From positions 1 to 64,000 of the forward strand of contig SAQG01000032.1 of assembly GCA_004020315.1 (NCBI GenBank): a stretch of DNA of 64,000 bases, in the 5' to 3' direction. The position numbers and the translations under genes were made by a program. The notes under the pieces are model-generated. The model had not been told where the DNA came from and searched no databases. It was given only the letters and a program-made list of their open reading frames with translations. Below, one piece after another: positions 43,245 to 51,231 of this stretch; within the stretch, counting starts at the first letter, position 1; each line of letters begins with the position of its first letter. This stretch comes from Mesorhizobium sp. Its GTDB lineage: Bacteria; Pseudomonadota; Alphaproteobacteria; Rhizobiales; Rhizobiaceae.

Positions 43245-44744
43245 CTACTTGCCACGTGCCCGCTCCTCGGCCTGCGCCGCCAGTATCTTCCTCACCTCGC
43301 CAACCAGCTCGCTTTCCGCCACCGTCACCTGCGCCGGTCGTGCGGCGCGCCATTCGGCATTGTCCACAATCTCCGCCGACATGCGGGCGCCTTCGATCAG
43401 ATCCTTGATCTGCACCTCGCCCTTGGCGCGCTCGTCGCCGCCCTGGATGATGGCGACCGGGCTGCCGCGGCGGTCGGCATATTTGAGCTGCGCCTTCATG
43501 CCGGCGCCGCCGAGATACATTTCGGAGCGGATGCCGGCGGCACGCAGCTCGGCTACCATCTTCTGATAGCGGCCGAGGCTTTCGGTGTCCTTGTCCATGG
43601 TGAGCACGACGACAGGCGCGATGACGTCAGACGTGTCGAGCTTGCCGAGATTCTTCAGCGCCGTCATCAGCCTGGAGACGCCGATGGAAAAGCCGGTTGC
43701 CGGCACCGGCTCGCCACGGAAGCGCGAGACGAGACCATCATAGCGGCCACCGCCGCCGACCGAGCCGAAGCGCACGATCTGGCCATCCTCATTGGGGATT
43801 TCGGCTAGCAGCTCGGCCTCGTAGACCGGGCCGGTGTAGTATTCCAGGCCGCGGACCACGGAACGATCCATAATTATGCGGTCTTCGCCATATCCAGCTG
43901 CCCTAACCAAGTCTTCAATGGTTGATAATTCGGCGACGCCTTCGTTGAAGAACTGGCTGGCTCTCACTGCGGAATCCGGGTGCCCTAAATCACCTCGCTC
44001 AGGCTTCGCTGTCGCGAAAAGTATTGCCTCCGCCTGAACGTTGTTCAGCCCGGCGCCCTTGGTGAAATCACCGCTTTCATCCTTACGCCCTACGCCCAAA
44101 AGCAGACGAACCCCTTCGACGCCAAGTTTGTCGAGCTTATCGATCGCCCGCAGCACAGTCAGCCGGCGGCCGATATTCTCATCCCCGCCGAGGCCGATCG
44201 CGTCCAGCACGCCGTCCAGCACCTTGCGATTGTTGACCCGGATGACGTAGTCGCCGCGCTTGATGCCGAGCGCTTCCATCACGTCGGCCATCATCATCGC
44301 CATCTCGGCGTCCGCCGCGACGCCCGGCGTGCCGACCGTGTCGGCGTCAAACTGCATGAACTGGCGGAAGCGGCCGGGACCGGGCTTCTCGTTGCGGAAC
44401 ACCCAGCCGGAGCGGTAGCTGCGATAGGGTTTCGGCAGGCGCTCGTAATTCTCGGCGACGAAGCGCGCCATCGGCGCGGTCAGGTCGTAGCGCAGCGACA
44501 GCCACTGGTCGTCATCGTCCTGGAACGAGAATACGCCCTCGTTCGGCCGATCCTGATCGGGCAGAAATTTGCCCAGCGCATCGGTGTATTCGATCAGCGG
44601 CTGGTCGACCGGCTCGAAGCCGTAAAGCTCATAGACCGAGCGGATCGTCGCCATCATCTTCTCGACGGCGCGGATGTCCTCGGCGCCGCGGTCGACAAGC
44701 CCGCGCGGCAGCCGCGCCTTCATCTTTTCCGATTTGTCGGCCAT
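43245..44744 (-). CDS. hisS: Histidyl-tRNA synthetase
   Basis: Charges tRNA-His. A 499-aa class II synthetase of the long alphaproteobacterial form. Motif 2 is RSGWVFRNEKPGPGRFRQFM and leads into QFDADTVG. The His-binding segments are VRGLEYYTGPVYEAELL and GGRYDGLVSRF, and the anticodon-binding domain follows from about residue 385. The start MADKSEKMKARLPRGLVDRG at 44744 agrees with the family; the frame stays open upstream but that part is not protein-like. First gene of hisS-hisZ-hisG. Confidence 0.95.
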   Translation of the reverse strand: MADKSEKMKARLPRGLVDRGAEDIRAVEKMMATIRSVYELYGFEPVDQPLIEYTDALGKFLPDQDRPNEGVFSFQDDDDQWLSLRYDLTAPMARFVAENYERLPKPYRSYRSGWVFRNEKPGPGRFRQFMQFDADTVGTPGVAADAEMAMMMADVMEALGIKRGDYVIRVNNRKVLDGVLDAIGLGGDENIGRRLTVLRAIDKLDKLGVEGVRLLLGVGRKDESGDFTKGAGLNNVQAEAILFATAKPERGDLGHPDSAVRASQFFNEGVAELSTIEDLVRAAGYGEDRIIMDRSVVRGLEYYTGPVYEAELLAEIPNEDGQIVRFGSVGGGGRYDGLVSRFRGEPVPATGFSIGVSRLMTALKNLGKLDTSDVIAPVVVLTMDKDTESLGRYQKMVAELRAAGIRSEMYLGGAGMKAQLKYADRRGSPVAIIQGGDERAKGEVQIKDLIEGARMSAEIVDNAEWRAARPAQVTVAESELVGEVRKILAAQAEERARGK

Positions 44745-44939
44745 GGCATGGGTACTTTTGCTAAGTAAACGATGACTTATTTCGAGTGGGCGTGTCCTAC
44801 CGATGCTGCCGGGAGAAGGCAAGGGTTTGCACCTTTGCCGAAACAAACAGGGCCAAAACGAAACAATTCCGCCATAAGCGCGGCATCGTGCCGACACAAT
44901 CGCAGCCGATAAAGCGCGCCGAAACAAGGGGTTCGGGCC

Positions 44940-45191
44940 ATGACCACGGCACGGCAATTCGAAATCATCGACAACGGCCCCCGCGAGCTGGCCCGGCTGC
45001 GGCCGGCTGATGGCCATGCACCGGGACCTGCAGCCCAAATGGCGGGACCATTCGAGGTTGCCGCAGACAAGCGTACGGGACCGACCATGCGCGATGCGCT
45101 GATAACTGGCCTGCTGGTCATCTATCCGGCCTTCGCCACGTTGGCAGCCATCATCGCCGGGCTCTTTCTGGCCGGCGCCAGCGGCACCTGA
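44940..45191 (+). CDS. Small 83-aa protein with one membrane segment
   Basis: A polar N-terminal half (MTTARQFEIIDNGPRELARL) is followed by one hydrophobic segment near the C terminus (ALITGLLVIYPAFATLAAII). AAGGGG lies about 9 nt before the ATG. Codon use is GC-rich at third positions, as in its neighbours. It diverges from hisS and converges on tag. No family recognised. Confidence 0.5.
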   Translation: MTTARQFEIIDNGPRELARLRPADGHAPGPAAQMAGPFEVAADKRTGPTMRDALITGLLVIYPAFATLAAIIAGLFLAGASGT

Positions 45192-45227
45192 CTTTTGTCG
45201 CCTGCTTCGACCGTGTGAAAAGAAATC

Positions 45228-45863
45228 TCACTTCGGCCGCTTGAACGCCTTCCGCTCCGCCTCGACCTGCTCTCGGCAGACGCAGCCCTCGAGATGGTCG
45301 TTGACCAGCCCCATGGCCTGCATGAAGGCGTAGACGGTGGTCGGGCCGACAAAGCTCCAGCCGCGTTTCTTCAGCTCCTTTGAAATCCGCACGGAGACCG
45401 CCGTGGTCGGATTGGCGCGCAGATGGGCGAGATCGACGATCTCGGGCCGCTCCTCGGGGCCGGGTTCGAACTTCCAGAACCAGGCGGCCAGCGAGCCGGC
45501 CTCGTCGGCCAATTCGCGCGCCCGCTTGGCGTTGTTGATGGTAGAGACAATCTTGCCGCGGTGGCGGATGATGCCGGCATTGCCGAGCAAGCGCTCGACA
45601 TCCACGTCGGTGAAGGCGGCGATCTTCTCGATATCGAAGCCGGCGAACGCCTCGCGGAAGTTCTCGCGCTTGCGCAATATCGTCAGCCAGGACAGGCCCG
45701 ACTGAAAGCCTTCGAGGCAGATCTTTTCGAACAGCCTGCGGTCGTCGGTGACCGGCCGGCCCCATTCGTGATCGTGGTAGTGCAAATAATCCGGTAGATT
45801 GCCGTGCCAGAAGCAGCGCGCAATACCATCGGGGCCGGCGAGCAGGCCTGTCTTCTCATCCAT
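45228..45863 (-). CDS. tag: DNA-3-methyladenine glycosylase I
   Basis: Removes 3-methyladenine from alkylated DNA. A 211-aa HhH-superfamily protein with the Tag signature: RCFWHGNLPDYLHYHDHEWG near the N terminus (zinc-binding Cys and His), GFQSGLSWLTILRKRENFRE, and the C-terminal zinc ligands in DHLEGCVCREQVEAE. SFVGPTTVYAFMQAMGLVND matches the family's base-recognition region. Unrelated in lineage to the island glycosylase at 13484. Confidence 0.95.
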   Translation of the reverse strand: MDEKTGLLAGPDGIARCFWHGNLPDYLHYHDHEWGRPVTDDRRLFEKICLEGFQSGLSWLTILRKRENFREAFAGFDIEKIAAFTDVDVERLLGNAGIIRHRGKIVSTINNAKRARELADEAGSLAAWFWKFEPGPEERPEIVDLAHLRANPTTAVSVRISKELKKRGWSFVGPTTVYAFMQAMGLVNDHLEGCVCREQVEAERKAFKRPK

Positions 45864-46074
45864 GGCAGAATTCCATTCGTTAACGCGCCTCAGCGCTGCC
45901 TTTACCGCGGCTTTACCAGATTCCTGAACCGGCCGGTAACCACACCAAAAGGTTTACTGACACATCCGCATTTTACGCATTCCGATTCATGTTTCAGTTG
46001 CCGCTCCGCGCCCAATATCCGTGAACCGGGGACGCTTTGCGCCCCGGTGTGTTCGACGATCAAGGTGCGTTCCG

Positions 46075-46821
46075 ATGAAGACATTTTTGTTTCCGCTGCT
46101 CGGCGCCGCAGCCGTACTGGCCGCTGCCGCTACATCCTCCAGCGCCAATGACCGTTATGCCGACCGGCCGCCGGTAATAGTGAGCCCCGACCTTTCGGCG
46201 CCCTGGGTGCTGCAGCTTGGCCGGGCGCCGGGCATCGTCCGCCAGAACCGGCAAGAGATGCAAAAGCCGCAGCGCCGCTATCAGCGGCAGGCGCAACAGC
46301 CTCAGCTGCATACGGCCGCGATGCAGGCGCCGTCCAAGAAACGCATGGTCGCGCGCCCGCAGATCAACCCGATCTACCTGCCGCAGGTAGTGGCCTATGA
46401 CGGTCCGCACAAGCCGGGCACGATCGTCATCGATACGCGGGAGAATTTTCTGTATCTGGTCGAGAACAACGGCAAGGCGCGGCGCTATGGCGTCGGCACC
46501 GGCAAGCCGGGCTTCGAATGGGCCGGCAAGCACAAGATCTCGCAGAAGAAGGTCTGGCCCGAATGGCGGCCACCGGCGCAGATGATTTCGCGTGAGGCCG
46601 CCAACGGCCGATATCTGCCGACCTATGTCGCCGGCGGCGTCGAGAACCCGCTCGGCGCGCGCGCGCTTTATCTCGGCTCGACGCTCTACCGCATCCACGG
46701 CACCAACCAGCCATGGACGATCGGCGGCGCCGTGTCGTCGGGCTGCATTCGCATGCGCAACGAGGACGTCGTCGACCTTTATGAGCGGGTCGATGTCGGC
46801 ACGACGGTCGTGGTGATATAG
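46075..46821 (+). CDS. L,D-transpeptidase (ErfK/YbiS/YkuD family)
   Basis: A secreted enzyme of 248 aa that forms 3-3 peptidoglycan crosslinks or anchors proteins to peptidoglycan. Signal peptide residues 1-24 (ending SSSA before NDRY). A Gln/Arg-rich linker (about 55-95) precedes the YkuD domain, which begins GTIVIDTRENFLYLVENNGK and holds the catalytic motif HGTNQPWTIGGAVSSGCIRM with His and Cys. The start is supported by AAGG 9 nt before the ATG. Confidence 0.92.
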   Translation: MKTFLFPLLGAAAVLAAAATSSSANDRYADRPPVIVSPDLSAPWVLQLGRAPGIVRQNRQEMQKPQRRYQRQAQQPQLHTAAMQAPSKKRMVARPQINPIYLPQVVAYDGPHKPGTIVIDTRENFLYLVENNGKARRYGVGTGKPGFEWAGKHKISQKKVWPEWRPPAQMISREAANGRYLPTYVAGGVENPLGARALYLGSTLYRIHGTNQPWTIGGAVSSGCIRMRNEDVVDLYERVDVGTTVVVI

Positions 46822-46926
46822 TTGCCGCCACGAATCATCTCGGCTAAAAAGACATCAGCGTTGGCTTTTTGAAGCCAGCCGAAAGAACAACGGGGGACGG
46901 GCCGTGTGGGGATGCGGCCAGTCAAG

Positions 46927-46964
46927 AAAGGGCAGTGCGGCAAACCGCGCTGCCCTTTCCGTTT
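46927..46964 (+). terminator. Terminator-like hairpin after the L,D-transpeptidase gene
   Basis: AAAGGGCAGTGCGG (46927-46940) pairs with CCGCGCTGCCCTTT (46945-46958) with a single G-T pair and a CAAA loop; the following CCGTTT tract is weak. It lies about 105 bp past the stop codon and before folD. Confidence 0.65.
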
Positions 46965-47106
46965 CTGCTGACATCTGGTTGGCGGGCATATCTTCGCAGG
47001 TTCGCCGGTACGTCGCGCGACGGGCATAGCGGTTCGCTTTCGTGCTGCCATTTTCCAAAGAGTTTTGCTATGTCGGCAGCAACGCTTCCAGACAGAAGGT
47101 TCATCC

Positions 47107-48027
47107 ATGTCCCTGTCCGATGACAGCCGCTATCTCAGGGGCGGCCCGGTCGCCCAACGCATCATCGCCTCGGTGCGTGAGGATGCGGCGATCGCCACCG
47201 CCGAAGGTTTTCCGCCCAAACTGATATCGATCACCGTCGGCGACACAGCTGCAGTCGATGTCTATGTGCGCAACCAGCGCGCCAAGGCGGCATTGGCCGG
47301 TATCGGTTTCGAGGAAAGACGGTTTCCCGCCGACATCACCGCCGGCGAACTCGAAGCAGCGATCCACGGCCTAAACGCCGATCCGCGCGTCACCGGTATC
47401 ATCATCCAGCGGCCGGTGCCGGTGCATATCCCGATCAGGACGCTTCAGGCGGCGGTGCATCCGCTCAAGGACGTCGAGGGCATGCATCCAGCCTCGATCG
47501 GCAACATCGTCTACAACCAGCTCGACCTTGCACCGTGCACGGCCGCCGCTTCGGTCGAACTGCTCAAGGAGACCGGTCTCGATCTCAGGGGGCTCGAGGT
47601 CGTCATCGTCGGCCACTCCGAGATCGTCGGCAAGCCGATCGCCTTCCTGCTGATGAGCGAGGGCGCGACGGTGACGGTCTGCCATCATATGACGCGCTCG
47701 GTGGCAGCGCATGCGCGCCGTGCCGATGCGCTGTTCGTCGCCGTCGGCAAGCCGCGGCTGATCAAGGCCGACATGGTCAAGCCGGGTGCAGCCGTCATCG
47801 ACATCGGCATCAATTCGGAAACCGGACCCGACGGGGAAAACCGCATCGTTGGCGACGTCGACGCCGAGAGCGTCAAGGAAGTGGCGTCCTGGATCACGCC
47901 GGTGCCGGGCGGCGTCGGCCCGATCACCGTGGCGATCCTGCTGCGCAACACAATGGTGGCGCTCAGCCGCCAACGCGCACGCTACCAGGCGACATACGGG
48001 ATAGCTGACAGACTCGCTGCTGAGTGA
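47107..48027 (+). CDS. folD: FolD-like methylenetetrahydrofolate dehydrogenase with altered active site
   Basis: A 306-aa FolD-family protein. The fold is clear: TGIIIQRPVPVHIP, VIVGHSEIVGKPIAFLLMSE for NADP binding, and SWITPVPGGVGPITVAIL at the end. In the active site, however, the essential Lys of the YxxxK motif is Gln (Y53-VRN-Q57), the KDVDG motif reads KDVEG (Glu124), and only the catalytic Gln (Q101) is kept. Loss of that Lys abolishes the cyclohydrolase step in characterised enzymes, so this copy may be a dehydrogenase only or do something else. The gene symbol refers to the family. AAGG supports the ATG at 47107. It converges on the glycolate oxidase operon. Confidence 0.85.
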   Translation: MSLSDDSRYLRGGPVAQRIIASVREDAAIATAEGFPPKLISITVGDTAAVDVYVRNQRAKAALAGIGFEERRFPADITAGELEAAIHGLNADPRVTGIIIQRPVPVHIPIRTLQAAVHPLKDVEGMHPASIGNIVYNQLDLAPCTAAASVELLKETGLDLRGLEVVIVGHSEIVGKPIAFLLMSEGATVTVCHHMTRSVAAHARRADALFVAVGKPRLIKADMVKPGAAVIDIGINSETGPDGENRIVGDVDAESVKEVASWITPVPGGVGPITVAILLRNTMVALSRQRARYQATYGIADRLAAE

Positions 48028-48045
48028 GAGCAGTCTGGAGTCACG

Positions 48046-49374
48046 TCACTCCGCTGCCACGACTGCCCTGTTGTCCCTCACGCCTTCCGGCTTCGGTCCG
48101 CCATAGGCCCAGTCGAGCAGTTTTATCGTGTGCACCACCGGCAGCTTCGCAGCAGAGGCGATCTGGGTGATGCAGCCGATGTTGCCGGTGGCGACGATTT
48201 CAGCATCCGTCGCCTCGATATTCCTGACTTTGCGGTCACGCAGCTGAGCCGAAATCTCGGACTGCAGGATGTTGTAGGTGCCGGCCGAGCCACAGCAAAG
48301 ATGTCCCTCGCGCGGCTCGCGCACGACGAAGCCGGCTTTGGCCAAAAGCTCCTTCGGCTGGCGAGTGATCTTCTGGCCGTGCTGCATCGAGCAGGCGGAG
48401 TGATAGGCGACGATGGTGCCCGGCTTGCGTACCGGCTCGGGCAGGTCGATGCCCACCAGATATTCGGTGATCTCCTTGGCCAGCGCCGCAACCCTCGCCG
48501 CCTTTTCGGCATAGGCCGGATCGAGGCGCAGCATGAAGCCATAGTCCTTGATGGTGGTGCCGCAGCCGGACGCCGTGATGACGATGGCATCCAGTGCGCC
48601 TTGGTCGATGGCGCGCGTCCAGGCGTCGACGTTCCGCCTGGCCGAGGCAAGGGCTGCCTCCTCGCGACCCATATGATGGACCAGCGCGCCGCAGCAGCCC
48701 TCGCCCTCAGGCACCACGACCTCGACGCCAAGCCGCGTCAGCAGCGCGATCGTCGTATCGTTGATGCCGGGATCGAGAACCGATTGCGCGCAGCCGGTGA
48801 GGATGGCGACGCGGCCTTTTCTCGTGCCCTGCCCGGCATGGATGCCCGGTGAAGCCATTGGCGAGGCCGCGGGAACCGACACCGGAGCGAGCTTGAGCAT
48901 CGCGCCCATCGGCTTCAGCGCCGGGATCTTTTCGAACAGGCCGGCGAGTGGCTGGCCGAGCCTCGCCAGTTTGAGCGCAGCGCGAAAACGCGAGGGATAA
49001 GGCAGGACGAAGGCCAGCATGGCGCGCGTCAGGCGATCGAGCAGCGGGCGCTTGTAGGTTTCCTCGATGTGGGCGCGAGCATGATCGACCAGATGCATGT
49101 AGTTGACGCCCGACGGGCAGGTGGTCATGCAGGCGAGGCAGGACAGGCAGCGGTCGATATGGGTGACGATCTCCTTGTCGGCGGGACGGCCGTTCTCCAG
49201 CATGTCCTTGATCAGGTAGATCCGCCCACGCGGCGAATCCAGCTCGTTGCCTAATGTCACATAGGTCGGGCAGGTGGCAGTGCAGAAGCCGCAATGCACG
49301 CATTTGCGCAGGATCTTTTCCGATTCCGCGACATGCGGATCGGCAAGCTGGGCAAGTGAGAAATTGGTCTGCAC
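48046..49374 (-). CDS. glcF: Glycolate oxidase iron-sulphur subunit
   Basis: A 442-aa electron-transfer subunit of the membrane-associated glycolate dehydrogenase GlcDEF. Two 4Fe-4S motifs are at the N terminus (CVHCGFCTATCPTY and CLSCLACMTTCPSGV). Two CCG domains follow (EGCCGALVHHMGREEAAL; HLCCGSAGTYNILQ), the cysteine-rich fold of heterodisulphide-reductase-like proteins. Last gene of the minus-strand glc operon. Confidence 0.95.
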   Translation of the reverse strand: MQTNFSLAQLADPHVAESEKILRKCVHCGFCTATCPTYVTLGNELDSPRGRIYLIKDMLENGRPADKEIVTHIDRCLSCLACMTTCPSGVNYMHLVDHARAHIEETYKRPLLDRLTRAMLAFVLPYPSRFRAALKLARLGQPLAGLFEKIPALKPMGAMLKLAPVSVPAASPMASPGIHAGQGTRKGRVAILTGCAQSVLDPGINDTTIALLTRLGVEVVVPEGEGCCGALVHHMGREEAALASARRNVDAWTRAIDQGALDAIVITASGCGTTIKDYGFMLRLDPAYAEKAARVAALAKEITEYLVGIDLPEPVRKPGTIVAYHSACSMQHGQKITRQPKELLAKAGFVVREPREGHLCCGSAGTYNILQSEISAQLRDRKVRNIEATDAEIVATGNIGCITQIASAAKLPVVHTIKLLDWAYGGPKPEGVRDNRAVVAAE

Positions 49375-49394
49375 GCAAAGAGTCCTTACAGTTT

Positions 49395-49463
49395 GAGCAT
49401 GATCTCCAGCGAAAACCGGTTCCCCACTTTTGCTACGCTGACCTTCGGTTCGGGATCATGCTC
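49395..49463. repeat. GAGCATGATC palindromic element
   Basis: GAGCATGATC (49395-49404) and GATCATGCTC (49454-49463) are exact reverse complements around AGCGAAAACCGGTTCCCC. This is the intergenic element type seen also at 58691 and, in part, 60271. It lies between glcF and the DUF4870 gene and touches the latter's stop codon. Confidence 0.75.
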
Positions 49464-49864
49464 TAAAGCCCGAGGAGCCAGCTTTCCGGGTCTTTGACCG
49501 GCTCGCCGCGCTGCAGCGCCTGCAGGCCGAGAATGCAGCGGGCGATGAACCAGACGGCGACGGCGAACATCAGTACGAAGCCTATCGCCACCATCATCAG
49601 CACAGCCGAGATCAGCGCATAAAGCAGGCCGATCCAGAAGGTACGGATCAGGAATGTGTAGTGGCTCTCGACGAAGCCGCCAGCCTTGCCCCGGTTGATA
49701 TAAGCCAGAACGATGCCGACAAGGCCGGTGACACCGATCACCAGGCCGGCGAGGTAGAGAATGTAAATGACCAGTGCGTTGGTCGGACCCGGCTCCAGCC
49801 AGCGGTCGGTCTGGCGCAGTGCGGGCTTACCTGAATCAGCCGGGCCTGGATTGATGTCGCTCAT
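49463..49864 (-). CDS. DUF4870-like membrane protein inside the glc operon
   Basis: A 133-aa protein with three hydrophobic segments (ALVIYILYLAGLVIGVTGLV, FWIGLLYALISAVLMMVAIG, VLMFAVAVWFIARCILGLQA) and a polar N-terminal tail. The pattern fits DUF4870/YqhA-type small membrane proteins. The start overlaps the glcE stop by 4 bp (ATGA), so it is translated with glcE. It may help anchor the oxidase or be an unrelated passenger; function unknown. Confidence 0.8.
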   Translation of the reverse strand: MSDINPGPADSGKPALRQTDRWLEPGPTNALVIYILYLAGLVIGVTGLVGIVLAYINRGKAGGFVESHYTFLIRTFWIGLLYALISAVLMMVAIGFVLMFAVAVWFIARCILGLQALQRGEPVKDPESWLLGL

Positions 49865-51117
49865 GATGCTGCTCCCTCGGTTGCCGGGCCAAGAGTAGCA
49901 GAGCTTGCAGCCGGCGCCATACGGCCGGGATTGAGGATATTCTTAGGATCGAATTCGGCTTTGAGCCTGGCCGACAATGCAGCCAGTTGCGACGCCTGCG
50001 GCTCGAACACCGGCACAGCGGCGCGATGTGAGGGGGCGGCGCGCACCAGTGTCGCGTGGCCGCCGCCATACTGTCTCACCAGTCCGCGCAGAAGATCGGC
50101 TTCGGGATCGCCATGCTCCATGCGCAGCCAGATCAGTCCACCCTGCCAGTCATAGAAGGCATCGACCGCCGCCTGCATGCGCAGCGCCAGCACCATCTGA
50201 TGGCCTTGCGCCGGCGCCATCGACACTCGCCACACCGGCTTTTCGCTGCCGTCGGTAAACGGCGCGCAATCTCTGATATCGCGCCAGACGGAGCGCGAAA
50301 TCTCACCCGAAATTTCCTCAAGCGGGCCGGCATTCCTGAGCAGGTCTTTCAGCGCGGCGACGCGGTAGGCGACCGACGGCCCGAACCCTTCGACGCGCAG
50401 CAATGTCGCGGCAGTGCTGCCTAGACTGCCGCCGGCGACCCGTGCCGCAACGCGTTCGGGAAGATGGGCAGCACTCGACACTTCCGCGCTGGAGCCGAGC
50501 GCCAGCGCCATGGCGGCTGCGGCCTGATCGTCGAGCAGGCCGCGCAAAGCGAGCGTGACTTCGGTCTCGGCTGATGGCAGCACTTTGAAGGTGACGTCGG
50601 TAAGGACGGCGAGCGTGCCCCAGCTGTTGGCCATGAGCTTGGACAGGTCGTAGCCGGTGACGTTCTTGACCACGCGACCGCCGGATTTGAAGGCCTCGCC
50701 GCGACCGGAAACCGCTGCTACGCCGAGAATATGGTCGCGCGCCGCCCCCGCCTTTAGCCGGCGCGGGCCGGAAAGATTCGCAGCCAGCACGCCGCCGATC
50801 GTGCCTTTTCCCTTTTCGCCGCCGAGCAGTGGGCTGTAATGCAGCGGCTCGAAGGCCAGCTGCTGGCCGTTTTCGGCAAGCAGGCTTTCGATGTCGGCGA
50901 GCGGGGTGCCGGCTTTTGCAGACAGCACCAGCTCGGCCGGCTCGTAGAGCGTGACGCCGGATAGTTTAGACAGGTCGAGCGTGTGTTCGGTTTGCAGCGG
51001 ACGGCCAATGCCGCGCTTGGAACCATGCCCAAGGATTTCGAGCGGGGCTTCTTCCGCCGCAGCCCAGGCGACGGTGGAGAGGGTTTCGGCTGCGGTGGAG
51101 GGAGTGAAGGTGGTCAT
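49861..51117 (-). CDS. glcE: Glycolate oxidase FAD-binding subunit
   Basis: A 418-aa FAD-binding type 4 (VAO-like) protein, the second flavin subunit of GlcDEF. The FAD segment reads GKGTIGGVLAANLSGPRRLK, then ARDHILGVAAVSGRGEAFKS and VKNVTGYDLSKLMANSWGTL, which is typical of GlcE. The N-terminal part LEILGHGSKRGIGRPLQTEH fits the family. It lies between glcD and the DUF4870 gene. Confidence 0.94.
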   Translation of the reverse strand: MTTFTPSTAAETLSTVAWAAAEEAPLEILGHGSKRGIGRPLQTEHTLDLSKLSGVTLYEPAELVLSAKAGTPLADIESLLAENGQQLAFEPLHYSPLLGGEKGKGTIGGVLAANLSGPRRLKAGAARDHILGVAAVSGRGEAFKSGGRVVKNVTGYDLSKLMANSWGTLAVLTDVTFKVLPSAETEVTLALRGLLDDQAAAAMALALGSSAEVSSAAHLPERVAARVAGGSLGSTAATLLRVEGFGPSVAYRVAALKDLLRNAGPLEEISGEISRSVWRDIRDCAPFTDGSEKPVWRVSMAPAQGHQMVLALRMQAAVDAFYDWQGGLIWLRMEHGDPEADLLRGLVRQYGGGHATLVRAAPSHRAAVPVFEPQASQLAALSARLKAEFDPKNILNPGRMAPAASSATLGPATEGAAS

Positions 51118-51146
51118 GGCTGTCCGGGGCGTATATCGGCCGCAGC

Positions 51147-51209
51147 CCCCCTCTCCGTCTCGGGCTTTGCCCGAGCCACCTCTCCCCCGCTTTGCGGGGG
51201 CGAGGAACC
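51147..51209. repeat. Family B palindromic element, half copy
   Basis: CCCCTCTCCGTCTCGGGC then GAGCCACCTCTCCCCCGC and GCGGGGGCGAGGAACC reproduce one arm and the inner stems of the element at 40985-41124. It occupies most of the 114-bp gap between glcD and glcE. Confidence 0.75.
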
Positions 51210-51231
51210 GCCATTCCGAGACCCCATCACC

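Noticed and set aside
44745..45038. N-terminal extension of HisS by 98 codons
   Set aside because: The extension is not protein-like and MADKSEKMKARLPRG is the family N terminus.
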